A stretch of DNA of 6,060 bases, taken from positions 1 to 6,060 of the forward strand of contig JAAZGC010000292.1 in NCBI GenBank assembly GCA_012511425.1. The letters are read 5' to 3'. A program made the position numbers and the translations under genes. The DNA comes from Clostridiales bacterium. Its GTDB lineage: Bacteria > Bacillota > Clostridia > Oscillospirales > CAG-272. Positions 1 through 5,959 of this stretch are shown in pieces (positions within the stretch are counted from its first letter, which is position 1; every line of letters starts with the position of its first letter). The notes beneath the pieces were generated by a model, which was not told the origin of the DNA, made no database searches, and saw only the letters and a program-made list of their open reading frames with translations.

Positions 1-25
1 AAAAAACGCCCGGAAGACCCGGGCG
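1..25 (-). terminator. Intrinsic terminator after the GNAT gene
   Basis: On the minus strand a perfect 7-bp GC stem (CGCCCGG / CCGGGCG, bases 25-19 and 13-7) with a 5-base loop is followed directly by six T (bases 6-1). This is a textbook rho-independent terminator. It lies 31 bases beyond the GNAT stop codon and probably ends the solute-binding-protein/GNAT transcript. There is no T-run on the plus strand, so it is one-directional. The T-run touches the window edge and may be longer. Confidence 0.93.
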
Positions 26-56
26 GGAAGGAAAATAACTCTGTTCGGGCGAAAAA

Positions 57-737
57 TCAGTTTCCGGCGGCGCCGAAGATCAGATAATGCGCTTCGCACT
101 CATGCTCCAGCCCCGCCCTCAGCGCGGTTCTGTATGAGGCTTCGTTATCGGAATCGCAATTATAGTATATTCTGGCTGTCTTTCCTTGAAGCAGCAGGCT
201 GCAGAGCAGCGCCGTGCAGGATGAGGCGTACCCTCTTCTCCGGTATGCTTCATGGGTCTGAACGCCTATCTCGGTTTCGGCATACGAATCATGGTAACGG
301 GAGTTCTCGATGCAATAAGACACGAGCTTCCCGTCAATAACAACTCCGGTTCCGCGATAGGGGTAATCGTCCCCCTGCCATGTTTTCCTGACGATGTTGA
401 ATCGCCCGAAATCCCGGGTTATCTCGACAGTGTCGCCGTTTATGCAGCTTTTGTTTATATGGTTCCGCGATGCGCAGACAAAACGATGCTGACGGACGAC
501 CCTGTCGAATTTATACCCCGGCCCGGATGAATACAGTAGAAATCCGCGGACGGCGGCTTTGATTTTCTCCTCTTTCGGCAATCCTGACGAAAGCAGGCGG
601 AGCGTTTCCTTTTCAGCCGGCGAAAACAACTCCGGCAGCTCCGCCCGGATCATATTGTCATAGAATAGTATCGGAATGATCAGCGCCGCATCAGGTTCCG
701 TCAAAGCGCATTTCTTCGTCGTTATCTCGTATTTCAT
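57..737 (-). CDS. GNAT-family N-acetyltransferase, substrate unknown
   Basis: A 226-residue protein whose C-terminal half carries the GNAT acetyl-CoA-binding fold. Seen in the sequence: an EIGV beta strand at 156-159, the pyrophosphate-binding motif A with Arg166-x-x-Gly169-x-Ala171, and motif-B-like Asn-x-x-Ser/Tyr-x-x-Ala-x-x-Ala-Gly-Leu at about 198-210. GNAT enzymes transfer acetyl from acetyl-CoA to an amine. The 'G-V-V-I-D-G-K-L-V-S' strand (131-140) followed by 'E-I-G-V-Q-T-H' resembles the ZmaR-like GNAT_acetyltran group, which is tentative. The N-terminal 110 residues match no domain I recognise. There is no signal peptide or membrane segment, so it should be cytoplasmic. The start ATG is preceded by AAGGGA at a workable distance. 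It lies 66 bases after the solute-binding protein gene with no clear promoter of its own, suggesting co-transcription, and an intrinsic terminator follows. Target (antibiotic, small amine, peptide) cannot be read from the sequence. Confidence 0.85.
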   Translation of the reverse strand: MKYEITTKKCALTEPDAALIIPILFYDNMIRAELPELFSPAEKETLRLLSSGLPKEEKIKAAVRGFLLYSSGPGYKFDRVVRQHRFVCASRNHINKSCINGDTVEITRDFGRFNIVRKTWQGDDYPYRGTGVVIDGKLVSYCIENSRYHDSYAETEIGVQTHEAYRRRGYASSCTALLCSLLLQGKTARIYYNCDSDNEASYRTALRAGLEHECEAHYLIFGAAGN

Positions 738-795
738 CCCGATTTCCCTTTTTTCGCCGATTCAGATGCTATATAATAATGTAGGTTTTAAGTCG

Positions 796-820
796 CCGGA
801 GGCTCAGCCGTTGAGCCCGG
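796..820 (-). repeat. Inverted repeat across the stop codon of the solute-binding protein gene
   Basis: GGCTCA (801-806) and TGAGCC (812-817) form a perfect 6-bp stem with a 5-base loop; CCG (796-798) and CGG (818-820) extend it by three pairs if two bases (799-800) bulge out. The TGA stop codon of the solute-binding protein gene is inside the stem. On the minus strand the sequence after the stem is CGACTTAAAACC, without a T-run, so it is not a standard terminator and transcription into the GNAT gene is likely. It could stabilise the 3' end of a processed message or tune read-through; that is inference. Confidence 0.4.
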
Positions 821-2261
821 CAAAGAATTCGTTAAGCTTATCGACGCGCTTCTGCGCCTTCTTTTCGTTTTTAGCGTAATACGAGGCGAAATCACCCTTG
901 AAGTCGGGTCTTACCATATCCATCAGAGTCCAAGCAAAGCCGCCGTAATCGGAGTAGATATACGAGAAGTCAAGTATGATGGTTCTGCCGACGATATCCA
1001 GCATCTCGGCGGAATCGGCGTCATAGCTGTATTTGTTTTTGAGCGCAATCTCAAAGAACGCCGGGCGCACCAGACGCCATCCCTCCGCGGTCATGGCCTC
1101 TATAATGCAGCCGACGAATTCCGGGTCGTCGATGGAGATCGGCACCGCGACGGGGCGGTCGGTCGAGCCGGAGATATAGTCCTCCTGAAGCTCGTCGTAT
1201 TTCGGGATCGGAACCATGCCGTATTCGATCTCGGAATCGCGCAGATAGGTTGTGCAGACGCCGAGGCGGGCGTAATGGAATACCGAAAGTCCTTCTGTGA
1301 AAAGCTTGCTTGAGTCCCGCTCGCCGGATAAATAGGTCCCGCCCGAAGTTTCTTTGAGCAGCCGGGTAATCTTGTCCATAAGAGTTACCGTCTTCTCGTT
1401 GTTGATGTCGATATAGAGCAATCCGTCGGCATCCTCTTTTATCGGAGTGATCCCGAAGGACTCAAGCATCGCATACGGATCGGTGCAGACCCAGCCGTAT
1501 AAGTCATACGTATCGCGCTCGCCGTTGCCGTTGACATCCGAATAGATGTCTTTCGACATGGATATAAGCTCGTCAAGCGTCCAAACACCGCTGCGAACCT
1601 TGTCGTAAGGCATTTCGAGTCCCCAGGAATCCGCAAGCGGCTTGTTTATATAGAATATTCTCGTCGCATGAAGATTCTCATAGGTCATAAAGTTGGATAT
1701 CAGCACCATTGATTTTCCGACCGTCAGCGAGTCTACCGAGTACTTCGGCCACCACGGCTTGTCATAATCAAGGTACGGCAGGGTGTTTACATCGATATAG
1801 AAATTTTCAAGCGTTGCGTTGGCAAGCTCAAGGTCATGGCCGGATACCGCTTCGCAGGAGTTATCTCCCGCCTGAATTGATTTTTTAATCGAACTCAGAT
1901 AACTGTCTCCCAAAACCAGAGCTTCAAGCGAGACGTTGAAGCGCTCCTCTACTTTCCGATTGGCTTCGTAAACCGCGTCGTTCACCACGTCGCCGGTTTC
2001 TTCCTCCACTATGCTCTGTACGCGGTATTCTTCCGCCTGAAACACCATCCTGAAGCTTTTTCCGCCGAAATCAAGGCCTTCGGGCAGGTTGTCGGGAACT
2101 TCGGTGGATTCCGCTTCCGTCTCTGCGGCGGTGGTTTCCTGAAGCGAGGCAGTCGTATCCGCCTCCGGCTTTTCGGCGCCGCAGGAAATTACGAAGGAAC
2201 ACATCAGCAGCGCGGCAAGAATCGCCGATAATATTTTCGGAGTGATGTTCAATTTTCCCAT
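804..2261 (-). CDS. Lipoprotein extracellular solute-binding protein (ABC importer type)
   Basis: A 485-residue exported lipoprotein. Residues 1-27 are a type II signal peptide: Lys3/Lys9, a hydrophobic core at 10-25, then lipobox Val-Ile-Ser-Cys27, the lipid-anchored residue. A Thr/Ala/Glu-rich linker (about 33-57) precedes the binding domain. Family marks are Pro169-Trp170-Trp171, Gly-Lys at 182-183 followed by a hydrophobic strand, and an EF-hand-like loop Asp242-x-Asn244-x-Asn246-x-Glu248-x-Asp250-x-x-Asp253. This matches clostridial family-1-like binding proteins, mostly associated with sugars or oligosaccharides; length is normal. It should sit on the outer face of the membrane and pass ligand to a permease, but no permease or ATPase gene lies in the window. 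The start has AGGAGG (2266-2271) four bases upstream, slightly close. A consensus promoter lies at 2314-2342. The GNAT gene follows 66 bases later. Ligand is unknown. Confidence 0.88.
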   Translation of the reverse strand: MGKLNITPKILSAILAALLMCSFVISCGAEKPEADTTASLQETTAAETEAESTEVPDNLPEGLDFGGKSFRMVFQAEEYRVQSIVEEETGDVVNDAVYEANRKVEERFNVSLEALVLGDSYLSSIKKSIQAGDNSCEAVSGHDLELANATLENFYIDVNTLPYLDYDKPWWPKYSVDSLTVGKSMVLISNFMTYENLHATRIFYINKPLADSWGLEMPYDKVRSGVWTLDELISMSKDIYSDVNGNGERDTYDLYGWVCTDPYAMLESFGITPIKEDADGLLYIDINNEKTVTLMDKITRLLKETSGGTYLSGERDSSKLFTEGLSVFHYARLGVCTTYLRDSEIEYGMVPIPKYDELQEDYISGSTDRPVAVPISIDDPEFVGCIIEAMTAEGWRLVRPAFFEIALKNKYSYDADSAEMLDIVGRTIILDFSYIYSDYGGFAWTLMDMVRPDFKGDFASYYAKNEKKAQKRVDKLNEFFAGLNG

Positions 2262-2313
2262 AATGCCTCCTGTGTTGAATATAATGTCAATGCAGCCGTT
2301 AACTTACAATAGT

Positions 2314-2342
2314 ATTATATATGATTCAGGGAAAGATGTCAA
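2314..2342 (-). promoter_or_regulatory. Consensus sigma-A promoter for the solute-binding protein gene
   Basis: On the minus strand TTGACA (2342-2337) and TATAAT (2319-2314) are both perfect consensus hexamers, with exactly 17 bases between. Transcription should start near 2307, leaving a leader of about 45 bases before the ATG at 2261. This predicts strong expression of the binding protein and, by read-through, the GNAT gene. No operator overlapping the boxes is obvious; a short palindrome CATA-T-TATG lies upstream at 2365-2373. Confidence 0.85.
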
Positions 2343-2385
2343 GCCTGTTATATTTATTGTCTTCCATATTATGACCTAAGCGGAT

Positions 2386-2399
2386 GGGGATAAATCCCC
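2386..2399 (-). repeat. Short GC hairpin after the hydrolase gene
   Basis: GGGGA (2386-2390) and TCCCC (2395-2399) form a 5-bp stem with a 4-base loop, 16 bases past the hydrolase stop codon. On the minus strand the next bases are ATCCGC, with no T-run, so it is at best a weak terminator or a 3'-end stabiliser. Some hydrolase transcripts may therefore continue into the solute-binding protein gene. Confidence 0.35.
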
Positions 2400-2415
2400 T
2401 CAGTTATCTTGATTC

Positions 2416-3204
2416 TTAATATCCCATCGCTTTCAGCCACCTGACCGAAAGTTCTGCCCACCGAGCGACTTCCGGATGCTGCGGGGCGAGGCCGAGGCCG
2501 TGGTGGCCGTACGGGAAGACGTGCAGCTCAAATGGGATCTGCTTCTTTCTCAGCGCCAAAGCCATGTTGAGCGAGTTTTCGACCGGAACTGCGGCGTCTT
2601 CCGCCGTATGCCACATAAATACCGGCGGGTTGTCGTCCCGGACGGCTTCTTCTCCGGAAAGTGATTTTACGAGAGCCGGGTCGGCGGGTTTGCCTAAAAG
2701 ATTATCCCGGCTGCCCTGATGGGTGTATTCGCCGAGGCTTATTACGGCGTAGCAGAGGATTCCGGCGTTCGGACGGCAGGAAACTTTGTCGATATCGTCG
2801 CCGCTCCCGAGACCTTCGTCGTATTGCGTAACCGCCATAGATGCAAGATGTCCGCCGGCGGAAAAACCGAGGACGGCGATCTTGTCCGGGTCGATATTGA
2901 ACTCATCGGCGCGGGCGCGGACAAGCCGTACCGCACGCTGAACGTCATACAGCGGAGCCGGGTAGCGGTAAGGGCTGACTCGATAGTTTAAAACAAAGCT
3001 GTTGATGCCGGCTTCGTTATACATTTTCGATATCGGCATGCCCTCGTGGTCGGCGCGCATCGCATATCCGCCGCCGGGCAGGACTATGACACAGCCGGTC
3101 TTTCTGCCGTAATCGGGCAGCAGATAAGGGGTAAGCGTAGGTTCCGGCTGGCCTTTCTTTTCGTCATAAAGCGGGGTGCCGCTGTTCCATAATTTTATAT
3201 CCAT
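2416..3204 (-). CDS. Alpha/beta-hydrolase, acetyl-esterase/xylan-deacetylase-like
   Basis: A 262-residue cytoplasmic esterase of the Aes/BD-FAE-like alpha/beta-hydrolase group. It should hydrolyse ester bonds, plausibly acetyl groups on sugars or oligosaccharides. Visible marks: oxyanion-hole motif Pro43-Gly-Gly-Gly-Tyr47; strand and motif Val-Leu-Asn-Tyr-Arg-Val-Ser-Pro with a following Tyr-Pro-Ala-Pro-Leu-x-Asp (71-87); nucleophile elbow Gly113-Phe-Ser115-Ala-Gly-Gly; acid Asp203 after His199-Thr; and the base in Gly-His-His235-Gly. Residue numbers use the start at 3204. A longer frame begins nine codons upstream at 3231, but AGGGAGG lies inside that extension, five bases before the ATG at 3204, while the upstream ATG has no ribosome binding site. 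No signal peptide is seen, so it acts on imported or intracellular substrate. Its own extended -10 promoter is at 3256-3284. It lies upstream of a probable sugar-binding lipoprotein gene, which supports a carbohydrate role; the exact substrate is unproven. Confidence 0.88.
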   Translation of the reverse strand: MDIKLWNSGTPLYDEKKGQPEPTLTPYLLPDYGRKTGCVIVLPGGGYAMRADHEGMPISKMYNEAGINSFVLNYRVSPYRYPAPLYDVQRAVRLVRARADEFNIDPDKIAVLGFSAGGHLASMAVTQYDEGLGSGDDIDKVSCRPNAGILCYAVISLGEYTHQGSRDNLLGKPADPALVKSLSGEEAVRDDNPPVFMWHTAEDAAVPVENSLNMALALRKKQIPFELHVFPYGHHGLGLAPQHPEVARWAELSVRWLKAMGY

Positions 3205-3209
3205 TTTTT

Positions 3210-3216
3210 CCTCCCT
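3210..3216 (-). promoter_or_regulatory. Ribosome binding site fixing the hydrolase start
   Basis: Minus-strand AGGGAGG is five bases before the ATG at 3204-3202. It is inside the coding part of the longer frame that begins at 3231, which has only AT-rich sequence before it. This strongly favours the shorter protein. Confidence 0.88.
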
Positions 3217-3255
3217 GAAAATAACTTTCATTTATATATAGTCTTAGCCTACATA

Positions 3256-3284
3256 ATTATACCACGCGCCGGCGACTTTGTAAA
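3256..3284 (-). promoter_or_regulatory. Extended -10 promoter for the hydrolase gene
   Basis: On the minus strand TTTACA (3284-3279) and TATAAT (3261-3256) are 17 bases apart, and the -10 box is preceded by TGG, giving an extended -10 (TGnTATAAT). Transcription should start near 3249, with a leader of about 45 bases. It stands back to back with the metA promoter; 36 bases separate the two -35 boxes, enough for a shared regulator site, although no clear palindrome is seen between them. Confidence 0.8.
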
Positions 3285-3320
3285 GAAATCCGCGCAACTT
3301 TTCAAAATTTCCGTTCGGTA

Positions 3321-3349
3321 TTGCATTCGGGGCGGGTAAATGGTATAAT
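3321..3349 (+). promoter_or_regulatory. Extended -10 promoter for metA and the MBOAT gene
   Basis: TTGCAT (3321-3326) and TATAAT (3344-3349) are separated by 17 bases, and TGG (3341-3343) precedes the -10 box. The predicted start of transcription is near 3356, so the leader before the metA ATG is only about 48 bases. That leader holds a weak 5-bp hairpin (AAACA 3369-3373 / TGTTT 3379-3383) and the AAAGGA ribosome binding site at 3389-3394. It has no room for a SAM-I riboswitch or T-box. Confidence 0.82.
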
Positions 3350-3403
3350 ATATAGAAATCGCAACCTCAAACAAATCGTGTTTATAATAAAGGAAAACAA
3401 AAT

Positions 3404-4318
3404 ATGCCGATAAAGATCCCGTCAGAGCTGCCGGCAAGACAAATACTCGAAGAAGAAAACATATTCGTCATGGACGAATACCGCGCGCTGCATCAGGACA
3501 TACGTCCGCTGCGCATTGCGATCCTCAACCTCATGCCGACGAAAATAGCCACCGAAACCCAGCTGATAAGGCTGCTCTCAAATACCTCCCTGCAGCTTGA
3601 GCTGACCCTCCTCGGAACCGCATCTCACAAATCGCGGAACACCAGCCCCGAGCACATCGACGCATTTTACAAAAATTTCTACGACGTTCGGGAAGAAAAG
3701 TTCGACGGGCTTATCATTACCGGCGCGCCGGTCGAAGAGATGCCTTACGAAGAGGTTGACTACTGGCCGGAACTCTGCGAGATAATGCACTGGTCGGAGA
3801 CGAATGTCTTCTCGGTCTTTTATATCTGCTGGGCGGCGCAGGCGGCTATGTACTATCATTACGGAGTGCCGAAAGTGAAGATGGCTTCGAAGGTATTCGG
3901 CGTATTTTCCCATAAGGTCGAGCTTCCGCGCCATCCGCTCGTCCGCGGCTTTGACGAAAAATTCTACGCCCCGCATTCAAGGCACACAGAGGTGCTGCGG
4001 GAAGACATCGAAAAAGTCGACGCACTGAAAATCGTGGCTTCGTCATCCACAGCCGGTCCTTATATCATAGCCGACGACGAAAAACGCCGCTTCTTTATCA
4101 CCGGCCACAGCGAATACGACTCGGACACCCTCGCCCGCGAATACTTCCGCGACCGCGACAAGGGGCTTGACATCGACCTGCCTTACAACTACTTCCCCGG
4201 CGGCGACACCGCCGCCTCCCCGCGCAACATCTGGCGCTCGCACGCCCACCTGCTTTACTCCAACTGGCTGAACCATTTCGTATATCAGCTGACTCCATAC
4301 GACATAAACAAGATCTGA
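3404..4318 (+). CDS. metA: Homoserine O-acyltransferase (MetA), probably acetyl-CoA-dependent
   Basis: A complete 304-residue MetA of the glutamine-amidotransferase-like fold. It activates the hydroxyl of L-homoserine by acylation, the committed step of methionine synthesis, in the cytoplasm. Every key residue sits at its standard number: Lys47 in Leu-Met-Pro-Thr-Lys, catalytic Cys142 in Tyr-Ile-Cys-Trp, His235 and Glu237 in Gly-His-Ser-Glu, and Arg249. Position 111, the residue known from Bacillus cereus and E. coli work to choose the donor, is Glu here (after Thr-Gly-Ala-Pro-Val). Glu111 goes with acetyl-CoA and Gly with succinyl-CoA, so the product is likely O-acetylhomoserine (EC 2.3.1.31), even though such genes are often labelled O-succinyltransferase. 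The start has AAAGGA nine bases upstream and follows a clear promoter. The MBOAT gene begins 31 bases after the stop, with no terminator between, so the two probably share a transcript. The last third is markedly richer in G+C than the first part. Confidence 0.97.
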   Translation: MPIKIPSELPARQILEEENIFVMDEYRALHQDIRPLRIAILNLMPTKIATETQLIRLLSNTSLQLELTLLGTASHKSRNTSPEHIDAFYKNFYDVREEKFDGLIITGAPVEEMPYEEVDYWPELCEIMHWSETNVFSVFYICWAAQAAMYYHYGVPKVKMASKVFGVFSHKVELPRHPLVRGFDEKFYAPHSRHTEVLREDIEKVDALKIVASSSTAGPYIIADDEKRRFFITGHSEYDSDTLAREYFRDRDKGLDIDLPYNYFPGGDTAASPRNIWRSHAHLLYSNWLNHFVYQLTPYDINKI

Positions 4319-4349
4319 TTTTCCGACGCCAAAGAACACGGAGTTATTT

Positions 4350-5771
4350 ATGGTATTCTCAAGTCTTGAATTCCTCTTTCTGTATCTTCCGGTAACCCTG
4401 ATTTTATATTACGCCGTTCCGCACAAATATCTGAAATGGCGCAACTTCGTCCTCTTTGCCGTTTCCCTCGTCTTTTACGGCTGGGGAGAGCCGATATATG
4501 TCTTCCTGATGGTATTCACCATCGCGGTGAACTACTTCTGCGGCTGGCTGCTTGATCTGCGAATGAAAAAGGGAGATCGGGCGGGAGCAAAGAAATGGAT
4601 GATAGTATCTGTCGTAATCTCCCTCGGCATATTAGCCTTCTTTAAATATTACAACTTCTTTGTCGAAAACCTCCGGCTTATCCCGGCGCTCGCTTCGCTT
4701 CCGATGATAGAAGTGACATTGCCGATCGGCATCAGCTTTTACACCTTCCAGTCGATGAGCTACACCCTCGACCTTTACATGGACAACGCGAAGGTTCAGA
4801 CGAATTTCGTCTCTTTCGGTACCTATGTTACCCTCTTCCCGCAGCTGATCGCCGGTCCCATCGTCCGCTACCAGGACGTCGACGATATGCTCCGCGAGAG
4901 AAACGAGAACACAGCCGAATTTGCCTCCGGCGTCCGAACCTTTATGGCGGGGCTCGGAAAGAAAATCCTCTTCGCCAACACCTCCGGGCAGCTCTGGGAA
5001 ACCCTTCGGGCAACTCCCGCGTCGGAGCAGACGGTTCTGGGCGCCTGGCTCGGAATAATCTTCTACACCTTCCAGATATATTTCGACTTTTCCGGATATT
5101 CGGATATGGCTATCGGCCTCGGCAAGATGTTCGGATTCACCTTCCTCGAGAACTTCAACTATCCTTACATTGCGCAGTCGATCACCGATTTCTGGCGGCG
5201 CTGGCATATGTCCCTTTCAACCTGGTTCCGCGAGTACGTTTATTTCCCGCTCGGCGGCAGCCGCAAAGGAGAGTTCAACACTTACAGAAACCTGTTTATC
5301 GTCTGGTTTCTGACCGGATTCTGGCACGGCGCTTCCTGGAACTACATCCTTTGGGGACTTTTCTACTTCGTCGTCCTCGTCATTGAAAAGGTGTTCCTGT
5401 TAAAAGCGATGAAGAAATGGCCTCAGTGGGTATGCCATGTATATACCATGTTTGTCGTCGTGATAGGCTGGCTGCTCTTTGTCTCCGAAGATCTCGGCGC
5501 CGGTGTCGTCTACTTCAAAGCGATGTTCGGAGGCGCGGGAGGGGGACTTATCTCGCAAAGCGCGCTGTACGACCTCGTCCGCAACCTGCCGTTTATCGTA
5601 ATATTGGGCATTGCGTCGACTCCCGGACCGAAAAAGCTGTTCTACCGGCTTTACGAAAAACACGGCTGGTGGAGATATGTTACCGCCGCCGGCTGCGCTC
5701 TGCTGCTCATCCTCTGCACCGGATATCTGGTCGACTCCAGCTTTAATCCCTTCCTCTATTTCAGATTTTAA
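4350..5771 (+). CDS. MBOAT-family membrane O-acyltransferase (AlgI/DltB-like)
   Basis: A full-length 473-residue polytopic membrane protein of the MBOAT family. These enzymes move an acyl (usually acetyl) group through the membrane onto a hydroxyl of an extracellular polymer such as alginate, teichoic acid or another surface glycan. I see about ten or more hydrophobic segments, including roughly 7-22, 33-51, 52-69, 84-98, 155-172, 228-246, 331-350, 363-379, 409-422 and 445-461. Family marks are Leu-Pro-Ile-Gly-Ile-Ser-Phe (124-130), Ala-Gly-Pro-Ile-Val-Arg-Tyr (168-174), Tyr-Phe-Asp-Phe-Ser-Gly-Tyr-Ser-Asp (244-252), Phe-Trp-Arg-Arg-Trp-His286, Arg-Glu-Tyr-Val-Tyr-x-Pro-Leu-Gly-Gly (294-303), and catalytic His326 in Phe-Trp-His-Gly-Ala-Ser-Trp. 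The C-terminus Asn-Pro-Phe-x-Tyr-Phe-Arg-Phe is the normal family end. GGAG (4340-4343) is six bases before the start. It lies 31 bases after metA and is followed by a terminator. The polymer it modifies is unknown, and no AlgJ/AlgX/DltD partner is visible. Confidence 0.95.
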   Translation: MVFSSLEFLFLYLPVTLILYYAVPHKYLKWRNFVLFAVSLVFYGWGEPIYVFLMVFTIAVNYFCGWLLDLRMKKGDRAGAKKWMIVSVVISLGILAFFKYYNFFVENLRLIPALASLPMIEVTLPIGISFYTFQSMSYTLDLYMDNAKVQTNFVSFGTYVTLFPQLIAGPIVRYQDVDDMLRERNENTAEFASGVRTFMAGLGKKILFANTSGQLWETLRATPASEQTVLGAWLGIIFYTFQIYFDFSGYSDMAIGLGKMFGFTFLENFNYPYIAQSITDFWRRWHMSLSTWFREYVYFPLGGSRKGEFNTYRNLFIVWFLTGFWHGASWNYILWGLFYFVVLVIEKVFLLKAMKKWPQWVCHVYTMFVVVIGWLLFVSEDLGAGVVYFKAMFGGAGGGLISQSALYDLVRNLPFIVILGIASTPGPKKLFYRLYEKHGWWRYVTAAGCALLLILCTGYLVDSSFNPFLYFRF

Positions 5772-5784
5772 ATTGAATAGATTA

Positions 5785-5813
5785 AAAAACGCCTCCGATT
5801 GCGGGGCGTTTTT
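5785..5813 (+). terminator. Intrinsic terminator after the MBOAT gene
   Basis: ACGCCTC (5789-5795) pairs with GGGGCGT (5803-5809), one pair being T-G, around a 7-base loop. Five T (5809-5813) follow, and an A-run (5784-5789) precedes and can extend the stem. It starts 13 bases past the MBOAT stop and should end the metA-MBOAT transcript. The A-run means that it could also work weakly in the other direction, but no minus-strand gene approaches from the right inside the window. Confidence 0.9.
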
Positions 5814-5890
5814 CGGTTCGCAGTCCTGCGGTCGAATTTTCCGAGGAGTTATAAAATTCACATTCCCGACATGATTCTTTCGGCAAACTG

Positions 5891-5899
5891 TGATACACT
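5891..5899 (+). promoter_or_regulatory. Weak candidate extended -10 element before the last gene
   Basis: The 146 bases between the terminator and the last gene (5814-5959) hold no gene I can support. TGATACACT fits an extended -10 (TGn plus TACACT, four of six matches), but no good -35 box lies 16-18 bases upstream. Because a strong terminator lies before it, the next gene needs a promoter in this stretch; this is the best candidate I can see, about 60 bases ahead of the start codon. Confidence 0.25.
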
Positions 5900-5947
5900 T
5901 GTCATGCGGTTTGTTTAAATACCTGTCAGATTCACATCAAAATGAAA

Positions 5948-5953
5948 AAGGGG
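5948..5953 (+). promoter_or_regulatory. Ribosome binding site fixing the start of the last gene
   Basis: AAGGGG lies six bases before the ATG at 5960. An in-frame ATG at 5942 has no purine-rich site upstream, and the AAGGGG is within its first codons. The later ATG is therefore the better start. Confidence 0.75.
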
Positions 5954-5959
5954 TTACAG

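Noticed and set aside
252..530. A 92-codon plus-strand frame inside the GNAT gene
   Set aside because: It is antisense to the GNAT motifs and has no recognisable product.
772..785. TATAATAATGTAGG on the plus strand, 13 of 14 bases like the -10 region of the hydrolase promoter
   Set aside because: No usable -35 box lies 17 bases upstream (only a run of T), and it would read into the antisense of the solute-binding protein gene. The likeness is in AT-rich sequence and can be chance.
2284..2289. A second TTGACA on the minus strand just before the solute-binding protein gene
   Set aside because: A -10 box 17 bases on would fall in the ribosome binding site and start region, and nothing there resembles one. 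The 2314-2342 promoter explains transcription.
3578..3976. A 132-codon minus-strand frame inside metA
   Set aside because: It is antisense to a fully conserved metA, with no motif and no promoter or ribosome binding site that would support it.
4632..5207. A 191-codon open frame on the minus strand inside the MBOAT gene
   Set aside because: It lies wholly antisense to a gene with clear family motifs, and its composition (rich in Glu, Gly, Val, Arg) is what the reverse of G+C-rich codons gives. No family motif is seen.
5400..5861. A 153-codon minus-strand frame covering the MBOAT 3' end and its terminator
   Set aside because: It runs antisense through both the MBOAT end and the intrinsic terminator and shows no recognisable domain; it is a shadow frame.
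5871..5918. A 15-codon frame (ATG to TAA) as a possible leader peptide before the lipoprotein gene
   Set aside because: The nearest purine-rich site (5843-5848) is too far upstream, there is no run of a regulatory amino acid, and no attenuator hairpin with a T-run follows.
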